A stretch of 64,000 nt of DNA from Symbiodinium natans (lineage: Eukaryota; Sar; Dinophyceae; Suessiales; Symbiodiniaceae): contig CAJNDS010002085.1 of the NCBI GenBank assembly GCA_905221605.1, positions 278,501 to 342,500 on the forward strand, in the 5' to 3' direction. Below are positions 1 through 10,612 of this stretch, piece by piece. The translations under genes and the position numbers were made by a program. The notes beneath the pieces are model-generated. The model saw only the letters and a program-made list of their open reading frames with translations. It did no database searches and had not been told where the DNA came from. The number at the start of each line of letters is the position of its first letter. Position 1 is the stretch's first letter.

Positions 1-190
1 GGCGCAAGCATTCATGGGCAGAGATGCAACTCTTTTTTCGAACCAAAGCCTCAAATGGCTAGGGATGGCTTTGCATCCGGGTTCAGCTTGCCTAAACCCT
101 AAACCCTCAACCCGGGGGAGGTCGACAAGCTCTTCTAACTTCTATGGCTTAGGCATTTCTTGGATTCAGGCAGTGGCACTGAGGCTCTTC

Positions 191-322
191 TCACACAACC
201 CGCCCTTCAAAAGCCGGCGAAAAGCTCATTCCGAGTCCACAGGTATGGCGAGCGAAGCACGCTCTCGTCATCCCGTTTCGCGAAGCCTGATGGCATGTGT
301 TCACTTGAGGCTGCTGAATGTT
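191..322 (-). CDS. candidate exon, Cys-containing, unknown product
   Basis: Unique sequence between a degenerate telomeric stretch and an AT microsatellite. The minus frame stays open and reads like protein (contains QVNTCHQASRNGMTRACFA, three Cys). A plus-strand frame is also open, so strand and coding status are uncertain. Confidence 0.25.
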   Translation of the reverse strand, partial: NIQQPQVNTCHQASRNGMTRACFARHTCGLGMSFSPAFEGRVV

Positions 323-344
323 AGGGTTTCTCAGCCGACAAGGA

Positions 345-600
345 TGTCTGCCTACATATACATATATGTATAATACACGCACACACACACATACATATAT
401 ACATATATAATATAATAATATACTATAATATAATACAATATAATAAAAATATAATATAGAAAATATCATACAATATAATATAATATGGTATAATAAAAAT
501 ATAATATAATATAATATAATATAATATAATATAATATAATATAATATATAATATAACATAATATAATATATATATATGTATATGTATATACACATGTACA
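345..600. repeat. AT-rich microsatellite block (TATAA-type)
   Basis: Runs of TATAATA pentamers plus (CA)n and (TA)n. Low complexity; long tyrosine/isoleucine open frames across it are artefacts of the repeat. Confidence 0.9.
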
Positions 601-618
601 TACACCAGGATACCTACA

Positions 619-769
619 TCCTACCAGACGCGCCTCCCTCGAAGAGGCGCCGACGCAGCAACGGCAAATGCTCCCGTCCAAAGAACAGCTGCTCGTCGAG
701 GATGTACCTCAGATTCTCGGCCAACTGGCTGCTCTTTCGCAATTTCGCAGCGTGAAGGGACACCCAATG
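619..769 (-). CDS. candidate exon, basic helical segment
   Basis: One minus frame is open and protein-like, opening after a CAG and reading HWVSLHAAKLRKSSQ then LAENLRYILDEQLFFGRE and a basic LLRRRL stretch. The Leu/Arg-rich helical look is loosely reminiscent of organelle RNA-binding helical-repeat proteins, but no diagnostic motif is present. It ends just before the AT microsatellite. Confidence 0.5.
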
Positions 770-871
770 CTGAAAGTGTCAGAAATAGGGCCACGTAGAA
801 AACGTAATTTGGACAGTCATTCTCTCTCTCTCTCTCTCACTCTCTGCCGCTGCCGTGCCCGCCATTTACGT

Positions 872-1022
872 GGATTTTTCAGGGGATGATGCCGGTGATT
901 TTCAGCCTGTGCTGGCTGAGCCCTGCTATTGTAGGCTATGCCAGGGCGCGTTGGCACGCCAAAGACGGAGCGGTTGGCAGCTTCCTGTTGCAGCACCTCG
1001 TGCAGTGTAGGGTGCAGGGTTC
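872..1022 (-). CDS. candidate exon, unknown product
   Basis: Minus frame opens TLHEVLQQEAANRSVFGVPT and continues through PGIAYNSRAQPAQAEN. It has balanced composition and no internal stop. A competing plus frame of 61 codons exists but is less protein-like. Confidence 0.45.
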
Positions 1023-1407
1023 AGGGGCCTATCTGCTTAGAATAGGCATCCCGGACCAGTTCATATCCTGAATGCAATTATGAATGAATAGAGGGGGGAG
1101 ATATTGGCTACGATTTAGGCTCCTGTAGTTCGCCTTTTTGAATTCAAGCCACACAGGAAAACGATGTTGCATAAAGTTTTGCTCAGCCTTTAAATCACGG
1201 GGTGTGTAAACTTAGTTGGTTCCTTTGATTTCGGCTTGCGCCCGTGTGTATATATATATATATATATATGAATATGAATATGAATATGTATATGTATATG
1301 CATACGTGTGTGTACATGCATGACGTTCCATGTGCCTGTGCCTGCACCTCTATGTATGTCCATGAAATTGCTGCTCCGGGATAGCTTGTTGCCGCCAAGT
1401 TGTGTGC

Positions 1408-1467
1408 CCTAAACCCTAAACCCTAAACCCTAAACCCTAAACCCTAAACCCTAAACCCTAAACCCTA
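1408..1467. repeat. interstitial telomeric array (CCCTAAA)n
   Basis: About eight near-perfect CCCTAAA heptamers directly abutting the next candidate exon on its low-coordinate side. Confidence 0.97.
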
Positions 1468-1580
1468 GCAAGGCCAGGTCTCGGAAAAGCTAGCTTGAGG
1501 AATGGCCATGCTCGGACATGATCATCTTTGGCAGCATGGAAGTCTGCCCCATGCACTGGGAGTTGGATCTGGTCATTCAG
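1468..1580 (-). CDS. candidate exon, unknown product
   Basis: Minus frame reads LNDQIQLPVHGADFHAAKDD followed by VRAWPFLKLAFPRPGL. Its 3' side joins the telomeric array. No family recognised. Confidence 0.5.
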
Positions 1581-1621
1581 GTTTTATTCGGCTCCAGGGT
1601 TGCTTTTTCTGAAGAAACATA

Positions 1622-1680
1622 CCTATACATATATATATATAGATATAGATATAGATATAGATATAGATATAGATATATAC
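1622..1680. repeat. (TATAGA)n microsatellite
   Basis: Tandem ATAGAT units flanked by short TA runs. Confidence 0.9.
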
Positions 1681-1711
1681 CCTAAACCCTGAATGGGTTT
1701 AGGGCTTAGGG

Positions 1712-1808
1712 TCTGAAAGCTTTGACAGCAGGCGATCTCAGAAGGCAGACGGTGACGGGGGCCCTTGCGGGACCTCAGGTATGACCGCTCCGAACCAATA
1801 GGAACCCT
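1712..1808 (-). CDS. candidate exon, basic
   Basis: Minus frame reads RVPIGSERSYLRSRKGPRHR then LPSEIACCQSF. It lies between a microsatellite and the telomeric array at 1828, the usual setting of coding islands here. Confidence 0.4.
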
Positions 1809-1827
1809 CAACGGTCGAGGTGGGTTG

Positions 1828-1908
1828 AACCCTAAACCCTAAACCCTAAACCCTAAACCCTAAACCCTAAACCCTAAACCCTAAACCCTAAACCCTAAAC
1901 CCTAAACC
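1828..1908. repeat. interstitial telomeric array (CCCTAAA)n
   Basis: About eleven tandem CCCTAAA units that then degenerate. Confidence 0.97.
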
Positions 1909-1989
1909 CAAGCCCCAAAACCCAAAACCCTAAACCCAATCTTGTGTCTTCAGAGAACTACCCTCCACCTGGTAGCAGTCTTCGGGTAG

Positions 1990-2298
1990 TTACATATGGT
2001 CCTTTACTCTGGGCCACTTTTTTTGGGGAACCCTCAATGCCCCTATTGTACCCTATAAAACTTACTTCTCCAATAACCAAGGGAAAAAAGGTTAAACTGC
2101 AGTATTGTTACTAAATAGGGAATGCCAAAAAGTTTATAAGTTCAGCTGTTGCAGAAGCAAGAAAACCCATTGGCCCATACTCTTTCTGGCCCAAAACCCA
2201 AGACAATAAAAGCTGCAACTTTCAGAATAAACTACCTTATATGAAGCCCAAAAGTTGAAAAGTTGGGTTCTGAGCCAGTAAGTACTTCCCTTAGAAGT
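1990..2298. repeat. family L dispersed element
   Basis: Shares ACTTCTCCAATA, an AAAAGGTTAAACT-like block and the GCCAAAAAGTT-type end with 61550-61760, and the CTTACTTCTCCAA end with 40641-40690, where it lies in an amidase intron. Non-coding. Confidence 0.55.
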
Positions 2299-2299
2299 A

Positions 2300-2386
2300 G
2301 CCACTAGCAGTCACTGGCGCCTCCAGCCGCGCTCGTCCGACCCCCTGGGCAAAGTCCGGAAACGACTCCGCCCTCGGGACCTTTCA
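2300..2386 (-). CDS. candidate exon
   Basis: GC-rich island bounded by a family L element and a TTTAGGG array. A minus frame reads KVPRAESFPDFAQGVGRARL then EAPVTASGY. A second minus frame is also open, so the frame is provisional. Confidence 0.4.
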
Positions 2387-2689
2387 AAAATTAGGGTTTA
2401 GGGTTCAGGGTTTCGGGGTTTAGGGTTTGGGTTTAGGGTTTAGGACGTTTAGGACTTAGGATGATGAAGCCAAAAAATGCTTTTGTCAAGGGCGACTCGC
2501 GTTAAGCAGGCTTACTTAGGGTCTTGGACGCTCCAAGGAACAAAACACACACCTCAAGCCCTAGACCCTAAACCCTAAACCTTCCTCTCAGCAAGGGCCA
2601 GGACCTACAGAACTTTTACCTTCCGACACCACTCTCGAGGAAGACCCCTAATCCCTAAACCCTATGGCTATAAACCCTTTTAACCCTAA

Positions 2690-2815
2690 ACACCCCATAC
2701 ACCCTCTACACCCTCTAAACCCTCTAAACCCTATAAACCCTATAAACCCTATAAACCCTATAAACCCTATAAACCCAATAAACCCTATAAACCCTGTAGA
2801 CCCTATAAACCCTAA
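2690..2815. repeat. variant telomeric array (CCCTATAAA)n
   Basis: Tandem 9-mers CCCTATAAA, a telomere-like heptamer with an AT dinucleotide inserted. Similar 9-mers recur at 4088, 9950, 20450-20700 and 55250. Confidence 0.9.
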
Positions 2816-2936
2816 AAAGACTCCAGAAGCCCTGTAAACCCCTAGCTTTCCAGCAGAGGGATGGGCTCGCACAAGCGCAGTTCTGCTGCTGCAGCCGTTC
2901 AGGGTTTAGGGTTTAGGGCTTAGGGCCCTAAACCCC

Positions 2937-3039
2937 TACTTGGAGGTTCATGGGTAGTTATAAGTGGGGTTATACGTAGGGTAACTACAAATACAATGCT
3001 TATAACCCCACTTAGAACTACCCATGAACCTCCAAGTAC
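2937..3039. mobile_element. family A MITE-like palindrome
   Basis: 103 bp, almost a complete inverted repeat. It opens TACTTGGAGGTTCATGGGTA and closes TACCCATGAACCTCCAAGTA, with internal arms around GTGGGGTTATA. This is the best full-length copy of the family; it encodes no protein. Confidence 0.9.
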
Positions 3040-3396
3040 AAGCCCGAAACCCCAGAAAAACCCCCAAACTCCAGGGTTTCGGGCTTAGGGTTTCTAGTAG
3101 TTTCTAGGCCTCAACCCTATAACCCGATAAGCCCCAAAATCCCTCAAGGTCTGAGATTTGGGGCCTAAGTAACAAGGCATTGGTGAATCCCCCGAACCGA
3201 GCTCCTCATGCGATGGGCAAATCCTGAACCCTCAACACTAAGCCCACAAGCATCGACCCCAAACCCTTAACCCTAAGCCCTAAACCAGAAACCCTAAACC
3301 CTAAACCCCTTAACCCTTTAACCCTTAACCCCTTAACCCTCAACCCTAAACCCCAAACCCCTCAACCCTTAACCCCGAACCAGAAGGGTGTCACTT

Positions 3397-3450
3397 AAGT
3401 CAAAGCGGCTCCTGCGCTTTGAAGAACATGGAGCAGAGCCTTGTCAGGTT
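3397..3450 (-). CDS. candidate short exon
   Basis: After a CAG, the minus frame reads PDKALLHVLQSAGAALT before a stop. Short and helical, possibly part of a helical-repeat protein; weak. Confidence 0.3.
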
Positions 3451-3494
3451 TCTGGGCGGGGGCCCCCCTCTGCCCACCCCAATGTTGGTTTAAT

Positions 3495-3638
3495 TACTTG
3501 GAGGTTCATGGTACTTATAACCCAATGATAACTGTAATTGTAACCCACGTATAAGCCCCTGAAGTGCCCCAATGTGGTGATAACTCGGCTATAAGTGCAG
3601 CAGATATGGGGTTATTCACAACCATAAACCTCCGAGCA
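3495..3638. mobile_element. family A MITE-like element, diverged
   Basis: Ends TACTTGGAGGTTCATGG and ATAAACCTCCGAGCA. The interior carries the TAACTGTA and CCCCTGAAGTGCCC blocks of the long subtype seen at 40083 and 54047. Confidence 0.85.
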
Positions 3639-3992
3639 AGGTTTATGGTTTACATAGATTCCAAAGCATCCGAAAGACCACGTAACCACCTCGAATTGTG
3701 AGCAGGTTGCCCAAAGCCCGTCACAAGCTTCTGCACCACCCTTTCGTCAACAGCTGTATCCGCAAGATCCCAAACTCCAACATGCCCCAAGTAGAACACC
3801 GAAGCTCGAACCCTAGTTTGCTGTTCCTACTGTCACAATCACAACCACGGCGACGACGACGACTACCAGCGCTGTTTAGGCTCGAAACCCTAAGCTGGTA
3901 ACACTACCATTGCTATTGCTACTAGTAGTACTCTCCTGCTAGTACCGCTGCTATTACCTCCCACCCCTAAACCCTAAACCCTAAACCCCAAA

Positions 3993-4042
3993 CCGCCCTT
4001 CTCGCCTTGGGATCCTCCGGGTCCAGCTCCCGACGCCAGAAC
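3993..4042 (-). CDS. candidate exon, charged
   Basis: Minus frame after an AG|G acceptor reads FWRRELDPEDPKARRAV. It is flanked by CCCTAAA on the low side and TATAGGGTTT repeats on the high side. Confidence 0.5.
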
Positions 4043-4687
4043 CTGGGCCCGCCGTGAGGCGACCCAAGGCCAAGAGACCGCGCTTTAGGGTTTATAGGGT
4101 TTATAGGGTTTATAGGGTTCAGAGGTTTTAGGGTTTAGGGTTTAAAGGGTTTGCGGTTTAAGGTTTAGGGTTTAGGGCTTAGGGTTTCAGGGTTTAAACT
4201 GACGAAGTTCCCCCATTTATTTGCTTGCTAGTCAGGGTTTTGGGCTGAGGGCTTCTTTAGGGTTTAGGGATTACTTCCTCGTTGTTTAGGAAAGCTGGTG
4301 CCTAATCTCCAACTTTTGAGGGATTATACTCCAGGTACCTGATTCTCGAATTTATAGAGTTCGGGGGCTGCTTCGCGTTCTCGGCCTCCCGCCCAGTCCG
4401 CAGCCAAAGACCCTTTGGTTTAGGGCTTGGGGTCATTTCCCTAGTAGTCCCAAACCCTAAACCCACCAAAACCCTAAACCCTAAACTCACAAAAAAACCT
4501 ACACCCTAAACCCACACAAAACCCTACACACTACACCCTAAACCCACAAAAGCCCTAAACCCAGAACCCTAAAACCCACAAAAGCCCTAAACCCACAAAG
4601 CCCTAAACCCTAAACCCACACAAGCCCTTCAAACCCTAAACTCCCAAAAGCCGTAAACCCGAGCCCTCAACCCTAAACCCCCACATT

Positions 4688-4755
4688 AATGACCCAGGAA
4701 CGGTGGCCAGAGCCGTTGCTGGAACTCCCGGAGGCGGCCCGCCTCGCCGGTTGGT
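4688..4755 (-). CDS. candidate exon
   Basis: Minus frame reads TGEAGRLREFQQRLWPPFLG and then meets a stop, so it may be a terminal exon or end at a donor just before. Flanked by CCCTAAA (low side) and TTTAGGG (high side). Confidence 0.45.
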
Positions 4756-4879
4756 AGGGTTTAGGGTTTAGGGTTTAGGGCTTGGGGTTTAGGGCTTAGG
4801 GTTTCGGGTTTAGGGTCTAGGGGGGCTTAGGGGGTTTTGGTCTCAAGTCACAGAATATGGTTTTTGGTACTGTTTCCTT

Positions 4880-5010
4880 ATGGTGCTTGCTTCTCCAATA
4901 TCCAGGGGGGGTCATAAGGTGTAACGTGATGAATCCCGGAACACAAGGAACCCCCAAAGTGCAAAGTTCCCTTCTTGGCTTGGAAAGGGTAACTTAAAGA
5001 TTCAAGTTCC
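4880..5010. repeat. possible family L relative
   Basis: Contains CTTGCTTCTCCAATATCCAGG and an AAGGTGTAAC block resembling 1990-2298 and 61550-61760. Diverged. Confidence 0.35.
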
Positions 5011-5530
5011 ACCACAGACACCCTGTTTGAGGGGCTTAGGCACACGCGTGTGGGCTTGGGGTTTGGTGGGCTGACAGGTCTTATATGGGCTATGGCTTCT
5101 GTTGGGGTTTAGGGTGGGCTCGCTTCGAAAAAACTCCACATGTAGGGGCTACAACGTACCTCAGTAGAGGTTGCAATATTGGTTCACTCAGTACGGTTTC
5201 GGGATTCGCTCGCGTGAGATCAGAAAGCCCTTAGTTTGGGCAGAACCCTCATTCCTAAACCCTACTGAAGATAGTTCTCAATAGGGACTTGAGGCATCAA
5301 AGTCTCAAGATCAATGCCTAAACTCTCGAATTCAGTACCAGGAGGGGGTTCAGGGATTAAGTGCACTAGTATGGGCAATATAAGCAGATATGAGGTACCT
5401 GATTCCGAACTGGCAAGCAAGTCCTCTTGCAGCAGGTCTTACTTGCTAAGCCTACTAAGCCTAACCCCGAAGACCCAACTCCTAAGATGCTAAACCCTAA
5501 TTACACCCTACATCGATTTCCTCAGCCCAC

Positions 5531-5533
<3 letters not shown>

Positions 5534-5562
<29 letters not shown>

Positions 5563-5605
5563 TATATATATGTATTTATTTATTTATACATGCATACATA
5601 TCATG
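5534..5605. repeat. (CATA)n/(TA)n/(TTTA)n microsatellite
   Basis: Successive CATA, TA and TTTA tandem runs. Confidence 0.9.
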
Positions 5606-5799
5606 CACGCCGTAAACCCTACTCCCTAAACTCTCCCCCCCAAGCCCCAAGACTTCCCAAGACCCCGCACCCAAACGACAAGCGGCCTCCGCTGCAAAGA
5701 GGAAGGCGAGGGAGGCCAATCGGGTGTCCCAGATCCTGAAATCTCTTGCATGTCAGGGGCTAACGGAGGGCGGGGCCAGAAGGGGATGGGGAGGGCGGA

Positions 5800-6000
5800 T
5801 ATCGCTGTTGCATATGCAGACTACTAAATTCGGCCGGGGATCTTGCGTGTGCCAAAGACCGTGAGTGCCGGCGTACGCTCGCCAGCGAAGCGCCGGACAT
5901 TCGCGTACCTGCAGCAGGACGGTTGCCCACGCCAAGCCTGACATCACCAACGTTTCGTGATGAAGGCTCCCCAAAACCGGCCCGGCTTTCAAAACCTGCG
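5800..6000 (-). CDS. candidate exon region
   Basis: About 200 bp of unique GC-rich DNA with two long open minus frames. The better one contains LGSLHHETLVMSGLAWATVL and VRECPALRWRAYAGTHGLWH. Neighbouring 5655-5757 is also unique and open on both strands. No family recognised. Confidence 0.35.
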
Positions 6001-6587
6001 GTTTGCGACGGAGCTTTTGTTCGCCTTACTGCTTGTAACGACATGTTGCAACGTGCCCATCGACTATCCCTGCACCTTGGGCCAGCCAGCTTCTTGGTGT
6101 TTGACCCCCCCCCTTTAAGGTTTAGGGTTCAGGGTTTATGCCGCCCAGGTGCGAGTACTTCACAGCCTTCCACTGTGCCTGGGCATGCATCCGTGCCCTG
6201 AAGCCCTTCCCAGTGCCTGGTTACCCTATACCCCAAACCCTTTTTGCATCTAGGCTGACCCTCAGTCGCCAAAATTTGGGAGGCCCGCGAAGCCTGCATG
6301 CTGCTTATGGCTTCGGGATTGAAAGCTTGTTGTTTAAGGTTTCGGGTTTACTACTTTTGCTTAAGACCAATGGAAAATGCAAATTACAATATATTTATAC
6401 ATATACATAGATATATACATATATATATATTGCCAATATAAGAAAGACTATTATTTTTGGATTCTTAAGGAATTAGTTTAGGCTTTGGAAGATAAGGAAT
6501 TCGCTTCTCTATAAGATCCCAAAGCCGCCTAAGCCCACACCGGCTTCCTCAATTGGGATTAAGGTTTGCCAATTTGGTTTAAGATTT

Positions 6588-6607
6588 GGGGGGGGGGGGG
6601 GGGGGGG
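6588..6607. repeat. poly-G run
   Basis: About 20 consecutive G, likely G-quadruplex-prone. Confidence 0.95.
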
Positions 6608-7000
6608 AGCAGAGGTTCAGGGTTTTGCAGACCAACCTCTCTGCTGGCAGCCGAGGTGCGGGTGAACGCTTGTCACTTCCCTGGCGGACCTTGTTGTTCC
6701 GCGCGCCTACCTGGCAACTCGGTTGGGGCGTTTCCGGGTTTAGCACCACATTCTCTCACTCTCCTTTCTAGAGGTCCGTAAAGAGAACTCCTTGCAACTC
6801 ACGGAACCCTACAAACCGCAAGCTCCACAAGGAAACCTTGACAGATCTTAACTAGGCCAGCGTGCCTCTTTCACGTGGAAGGGGACAGCTCTCAAGGTTC
6901 AACAGAATCCAAAAAAATGGGTGCCCCCTAAAACCCAAACAACCAGTCCAGGAACCGGCAACAAAAAACATCAGACGGAACTCCCAGCACACTCGGTAAG

Positions 7001-7115
7001 GGTCTAGGGTTTAGGGTTTAGGGTTTAGGGTTTAGGGTTTAGGGTTTAGGGTTTAGGGTTTAGGGTTTAGGGTTTAGGGTTTAGGGTTTAGGGTTTAGGG
7101 TTTAGGGTTTAGGTT
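7001..7115. repeat. interstitial telomeric array (TTTAGGG)n
   Basis: About 15 perfect TTTAGGG units adjoining the next candidate exon on its low side. Confidence 0.98.
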
Positions 7116-7132
7116 TAGGGTTAGGGTTTGCC

Positions 7133-7238
7133 GCTTAGCAGACGTAGACTGGGCTGGAGCTCGTGCCTCCGCGCTGCCGTACACCCCGGCAATGTCAAGG
7201 ACAAAGGGCTTCCATGCCAGCTCCACGTGAAAGTCTTC
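7133..7238 (-). CDS. candidate exon, unknown product
   Basis: Clear minus frame after an AG|G acceptor in telomeric DNA: EDFHVELAWKPFVLDIAGVY then GSAEARAPAQSTSAKR. The WKPF-x-L cluster resembles one seen in DsbA-like oxidoreductases, but the exon is too short to claim that. Telomeric arrays flank both sides. Confidence 0.6.
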
Positions 7239-7249
7239 CTGGTTTAGGC

Positions 7250-7466
7250 TAGGGTTTAGGGTTTAGGGTTTAGGGTTTAGGGTTTAGGGTTTAGGGTTTA
7301 GGGTTTAGGGTTTAGGGTTTAGGGTTTAGGGTTTAGGGTTTAGTTAGGGTTTAGGGTTTAGGGTTTAGGGTTTAGGGTTTAGGGTTTAGGGTTTAGGGTT
7401 TAGGGTTTAGGGTTTAGGGTTTAGGGTTTAGGGTTTAGGGTTTAGGGTTTAGGGTTTAGGGTTTAG
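7250..7466. repeat. long interstitial telomeric array (TTTAGGG)n
   Basis: About 30 heptamers over 215 bp with a single phase slip (TTTAGTTAGGG). The longest array in the window. Confidence 0.98.
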
Positions 7467-7521
7467 AGGATTCAGGGTGCTTCAAGGGTCGTGACCTGTT
7501 GCAAAACTAAACCCCATATGC

Positions 7522-7633
7522 CTTGGGCATGGTCCCCCTTATGCTTACAGTCCCTAATAGGGATTATGATAGGGCCTCATCGGGGGTGCTATAATCCCTT
7601 TGAGGACTGTTAGTATAGGGGGGAACATCCCAA
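7522..7633. mobile_element. family B MITE-like palindrome
   Basis: Closes with ACTGTTAGTATA and a GGGGGGAACATCCC end. The left arm (GGTCCCCCTTATGCTTACAG) is the inverted partner. Confidence 0.8.
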
Positions 7634-7775
7634 CACATACCCCATGCAAATCACTGAGGCCCACCCCTGTCCTTAAAATCCTTCAAATCCAGGATTCGAG
7701 CGAGTTTAGCCCCCCCCCCAAAAAAAAGCCAGCATCCAAAACTAAACATCCGAACTTCTCGGGCACTACATGTGT

Positions 7776-7893
7776 ACATACATACATAAACATATACATA
7801 CATACATACATACATACATACATACATACATACATACGTACGTACGTACATACATACATACATACATACATCTATATATATATATATGTATAT
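7776..7893. repeat. (CATA)n microsatellite with ACGT core
   Basis: About 25 CATA units interrupted by CGTACGTACGTA, then a TA run. Confidence 0.95.
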
Positions 7894-8477
7894 TCTGATC
7901 TTCTTGTATGGAAAAAAACGAAGCTAAGCGACGAAAGGCTAGATCTGCACCCGAAACCCCCACAAAACACCGAAACCTCGAATCGCGCTCAAACATACAA
8001 GTACCCTAAACCCTAAACCCTAGACCCTAAACCCCCCTAAGAAGCGCGCCCCTGAACCCTGTGAGGCGCTCCTCAAGGGCATAGGTAGGCTCGATGGCCA
8101 GGTAGGCGTAGGGGCTCTTCCTTGGCTAAGGGTGTAGGTTCAAGGTTTAGGGGTTTAGGGTTTTCGTTCTCAGGGTTGGGGGCTCAGGGCGACGGTTTCG
8201 GGCTCAGGCTTGTGAAGTTTAGGGTTAGGTTTAGGGTGGGGACGTTGGGGGCTTTTCAAGGTGAACCATCCAAAGTGAGGATGGCCCTTAGACACTCTGA
8301 AAAATATTGGGAGATACGTCCAATAAGGAAAGGGATAAAATGTCCCAAGGGCCTCAAGCCCTAAACCCCTAACATGACTTGAGCTGAAGCTTCGGCTTTG
8401 GCCATCCACGATTTCTTTCCCCGCCCTGCCCTTAATGCACGGCTGGCATGGGCGCGAAGAGTTTGAAGGCTTTAGGC

Positions 8478-8615
8478 CCTAAACCCTAAACCCTAAACCC
8501 TAAACCCTGAACCCTAAACCCTAAACCCTAAACCCTAAACCCTAAACCCTAAACCCTAAACCCTAAACCCTAAACCCTAAACCCTAAACCCTACCTAAAC
8601 CCTAAACCCTAAACC
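8478..8615. repeat. interstitial telomeric array (CCCTAAA)n
   Basis: About 19 units with one CCCTGAA variant and one phase slip. Confidence 0.98.
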
Positions 8616-8619
8616 CTGA

Positions 8620-8688
8620 ATGCTGCCATGCTGCAGGTCGACGTACACTTCCAGAGTCTTCCTGACCGTCGGCTCCGTCAGCAGGGAA
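8620..8688 (-). CDS. candidate exon, partner of 8801-8905
   Basis: Minus frame reads SLLTEPTVRKTLEVYVDLQH then GSIQ before the telomeric array. On its 5' side lies a family A element that would be the intron separating it from the exon at 8801. Confidence 0.55.
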
Positions 8689-8799
8689 ATTATTATAAGT
8701 GGGCTTAGAAGTAGTGCAGCTATGCTTAGAACTGGTTATAACCTTCTCTAGGGTACTTATAACCCTACTTATAATAGAACTACCCATGAACCTTCAAGC
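8688..8799. mobile_element. family A element, probable intron
   Basis: Palindromic arms AGTGGGCTTAGAAGTAG/ATAATAGAACTACCC. It ends TACCCATGAACCTTCAAG and lies between two open minus-strand islands. Confidence 0.8.
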
Positions 8800-8800
8800 A

Positions 8801-8905
8801 GCCCACTACTTGCACGACCGCTACGAACCCTGGAACCGGTGCCAAGGAAGACTGGAGTTGCTGCTCCCTCTTGTGGCAAGCTGCTTTACGCAAGGCGCGC
8901 TCTTC
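8801..8905 (-). CDS. candidate exon
   Basis: Minus frame reads ERALRKAACHKREQQLQSSL then APVPGFVAVVQVVGC. It immediately precedes the family A element on the minus strand. Confidence 0.5.
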
Positions 8906-9049
8906 TCACCAATATTAAAAAAGGAACCTTGTATACACTCACCAATAACAGAAATCTAAACCCTGCTTCATATCACCCTTGTTGAAGTAGAGTTTAGGGT
9001 TTAGGGTTAAGCCCTAAACCCTTTGCAACGGGCTTCGCTACCTCGCCTA

Positions 9050-9178
9050 AACCCTAAACCCTAAACCCTAAACCCTAAACCCTAAACCCTAAACCCTAAA
9101 CCCTAAACCCTAAACCCTAAACCCTAAACCCTAAACCCTAAACCCTAAACCCTAAACCCTAAACCCTAAACCCTAAAA
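9050..9178. repeat. interstitial telomeric array (CCCTAAA)n
   Basis: About 18 perfect heptamers. Confidence 0.98.
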
Positions 9179-9223
9179 CCCTCCAAAACCTAAACCCTAA
9201 ACCCTCCAAACCCTATCTTCCCA

Positions 9224-9290
9224 CGACACGCGGCCGCGGAGTCGGGAAGAGGGCTCGGGCCACGGGGCGGCTCAGGGCCTGCGCGGCTTA
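9224..9290 (-). CDS. candidate exon, weak
   Basis: GC-rich island open on both strands. The minus reading AAQALSRPVARALFPTPRPR is preferred only because better islands are all on the minus strand. Confidence 0.3.
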
Positions 9291-9769
9291 GGGCTTCAGT
9301 GCTCTTGCTAGGTTTCGTAAACCCCCTAAACCCTAAACCCTAAGCCCTAAGCCCGGAACCCTGAACCCTGAACCCTGAACCCTAGGGTTTCTAGGCTTTT
9401 TGTAGGGTGGTTTAGGAGTTTAGAGTGGGGGGGGGGGGGGGAGCCTCAGGGTCAGGGCTTCAGGGTTCTGATCAAGGGCCCCAAACCTACTTTTTGCCGG
9501 TCGGTTGCGTAAGACAACTTAAGCGGGAGGTTGGGGTTTAGGGTTTATGCAATCGGTCATGCGGACTGTCACGAAGGTTTAGGGCTTAGGGGGGTTTTGG
9601 AGTCTTTGCCTGGGCCTTTTTTCGATTCTCACGCGGGCGTGGGCGGGGCTTGTTTTGAGGGGTTCGGGGTGATAGGGAAGCCCTAAACCCTCTACCCAAA
9701 ATCTAACCCTGAACGTTTTTGGAACCCAGACTCAGCTGAACCCTGAACCCTAAACCCTAAACCCTTTAG

Positions 9770-9880
9770 GGCTTCGGGAATCTCAAGCGCCCTTCTCTCA
9801 ACAGGCCCCTTTGTAAAGGCCTCTGGCACCTCCGGCACGTCCCAGCCACGTCCTGGGAGCCCAGATCGTTGGAGGGCTGA
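9770..9880 (-). CDS. candidate exon
   Basis: Minus frame reads SALQRSGLPGRGWDVPEVPE then AFTKGPVERRALEIPEA. A second minus frame with four Cys/Gln-rich stretches is also open. Confidence 0.4.
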
Positions 9881-10439
9881 TGGGGTTTGGGGTTTCGGGT
9901 TTAGGGTTTCGGGTTTAGGATGGTTTAGGGCTAGGGTTTATAGGGATTATAGGGATTATAGGGTTTACAGGGTTTATAGGGTTATAGGGCCGCGTTCCGC
10001 GTAATCGACCCCCCCCCACCCCCAATGGTATCCCCCCCCCCCCCATGGCAACCCCCCAAACCCTGCCTGTTAACCCCTAAAAACACCACGGACCACGGAC
10101 CACGGACCACGGGGGGAGGGGGGACAGAAAAGCCTCAGCCTAAACCCCAAACCATGAACCCTAAGCCCTAAAACTTAAACCCACCAATGAACGACGGGAG
10201 GGAGCAGGGTAAACCCGAAACCTTTGCTGCTTTGACCCTGAACCCTCAACCGTAAACCCAGCACGAGCCACAGGGGGGAGAGGGGAAACCTTAAACCTAT
10301 CATTACCCCAAACCTTGGACCCTAATCAAACTCTAAACCCACAGTGAACCAATGGACCAAAGTGAAAATCCTGAACCCTACAGCCTAACCCTTAACCCTT
10401 AAACCCTAAACCCATGAACCACAGATCATGAACCACAGG

Positions 10440-10516
10440 GGGGGGGGGGGGGGGGAACCCAAAACCCCACCATGAACCACAGCGGGGGGGGCGGGGATAC
10501 CATGGGGGGGGGGGGG

Positions 10517-10550
<34 letters not shown>

Positions 10551-10612
10551 GGGGGGGGGGGGGGGGGGGTGGGGGGGGGGGGTGGGGGGGGGGGGAGGGG
10601 GGGGAGGGTGCG
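10440..10612. repeat. poly-G tract
   Basis: Nearly uninterrupted G over about 170 bp, with rare A, T or C. It is preceded by repeats of ACCACGGACCACGG and ACCCACAGTGAACC type. Polyproline and polyglycine frames here are artefacts. Confidence 0.95.

Noticed and set aside
423-681. Overlapping open frames rich in Tyr/Ile
   Set aside because: They are translations of an AT microsatellite; no codon pattern of a real protein.
7651-8016. Open frames rich in MYVCMYV or HTYIHTYI
   Set aside because: Translations of the (CATA)n microsatellite.
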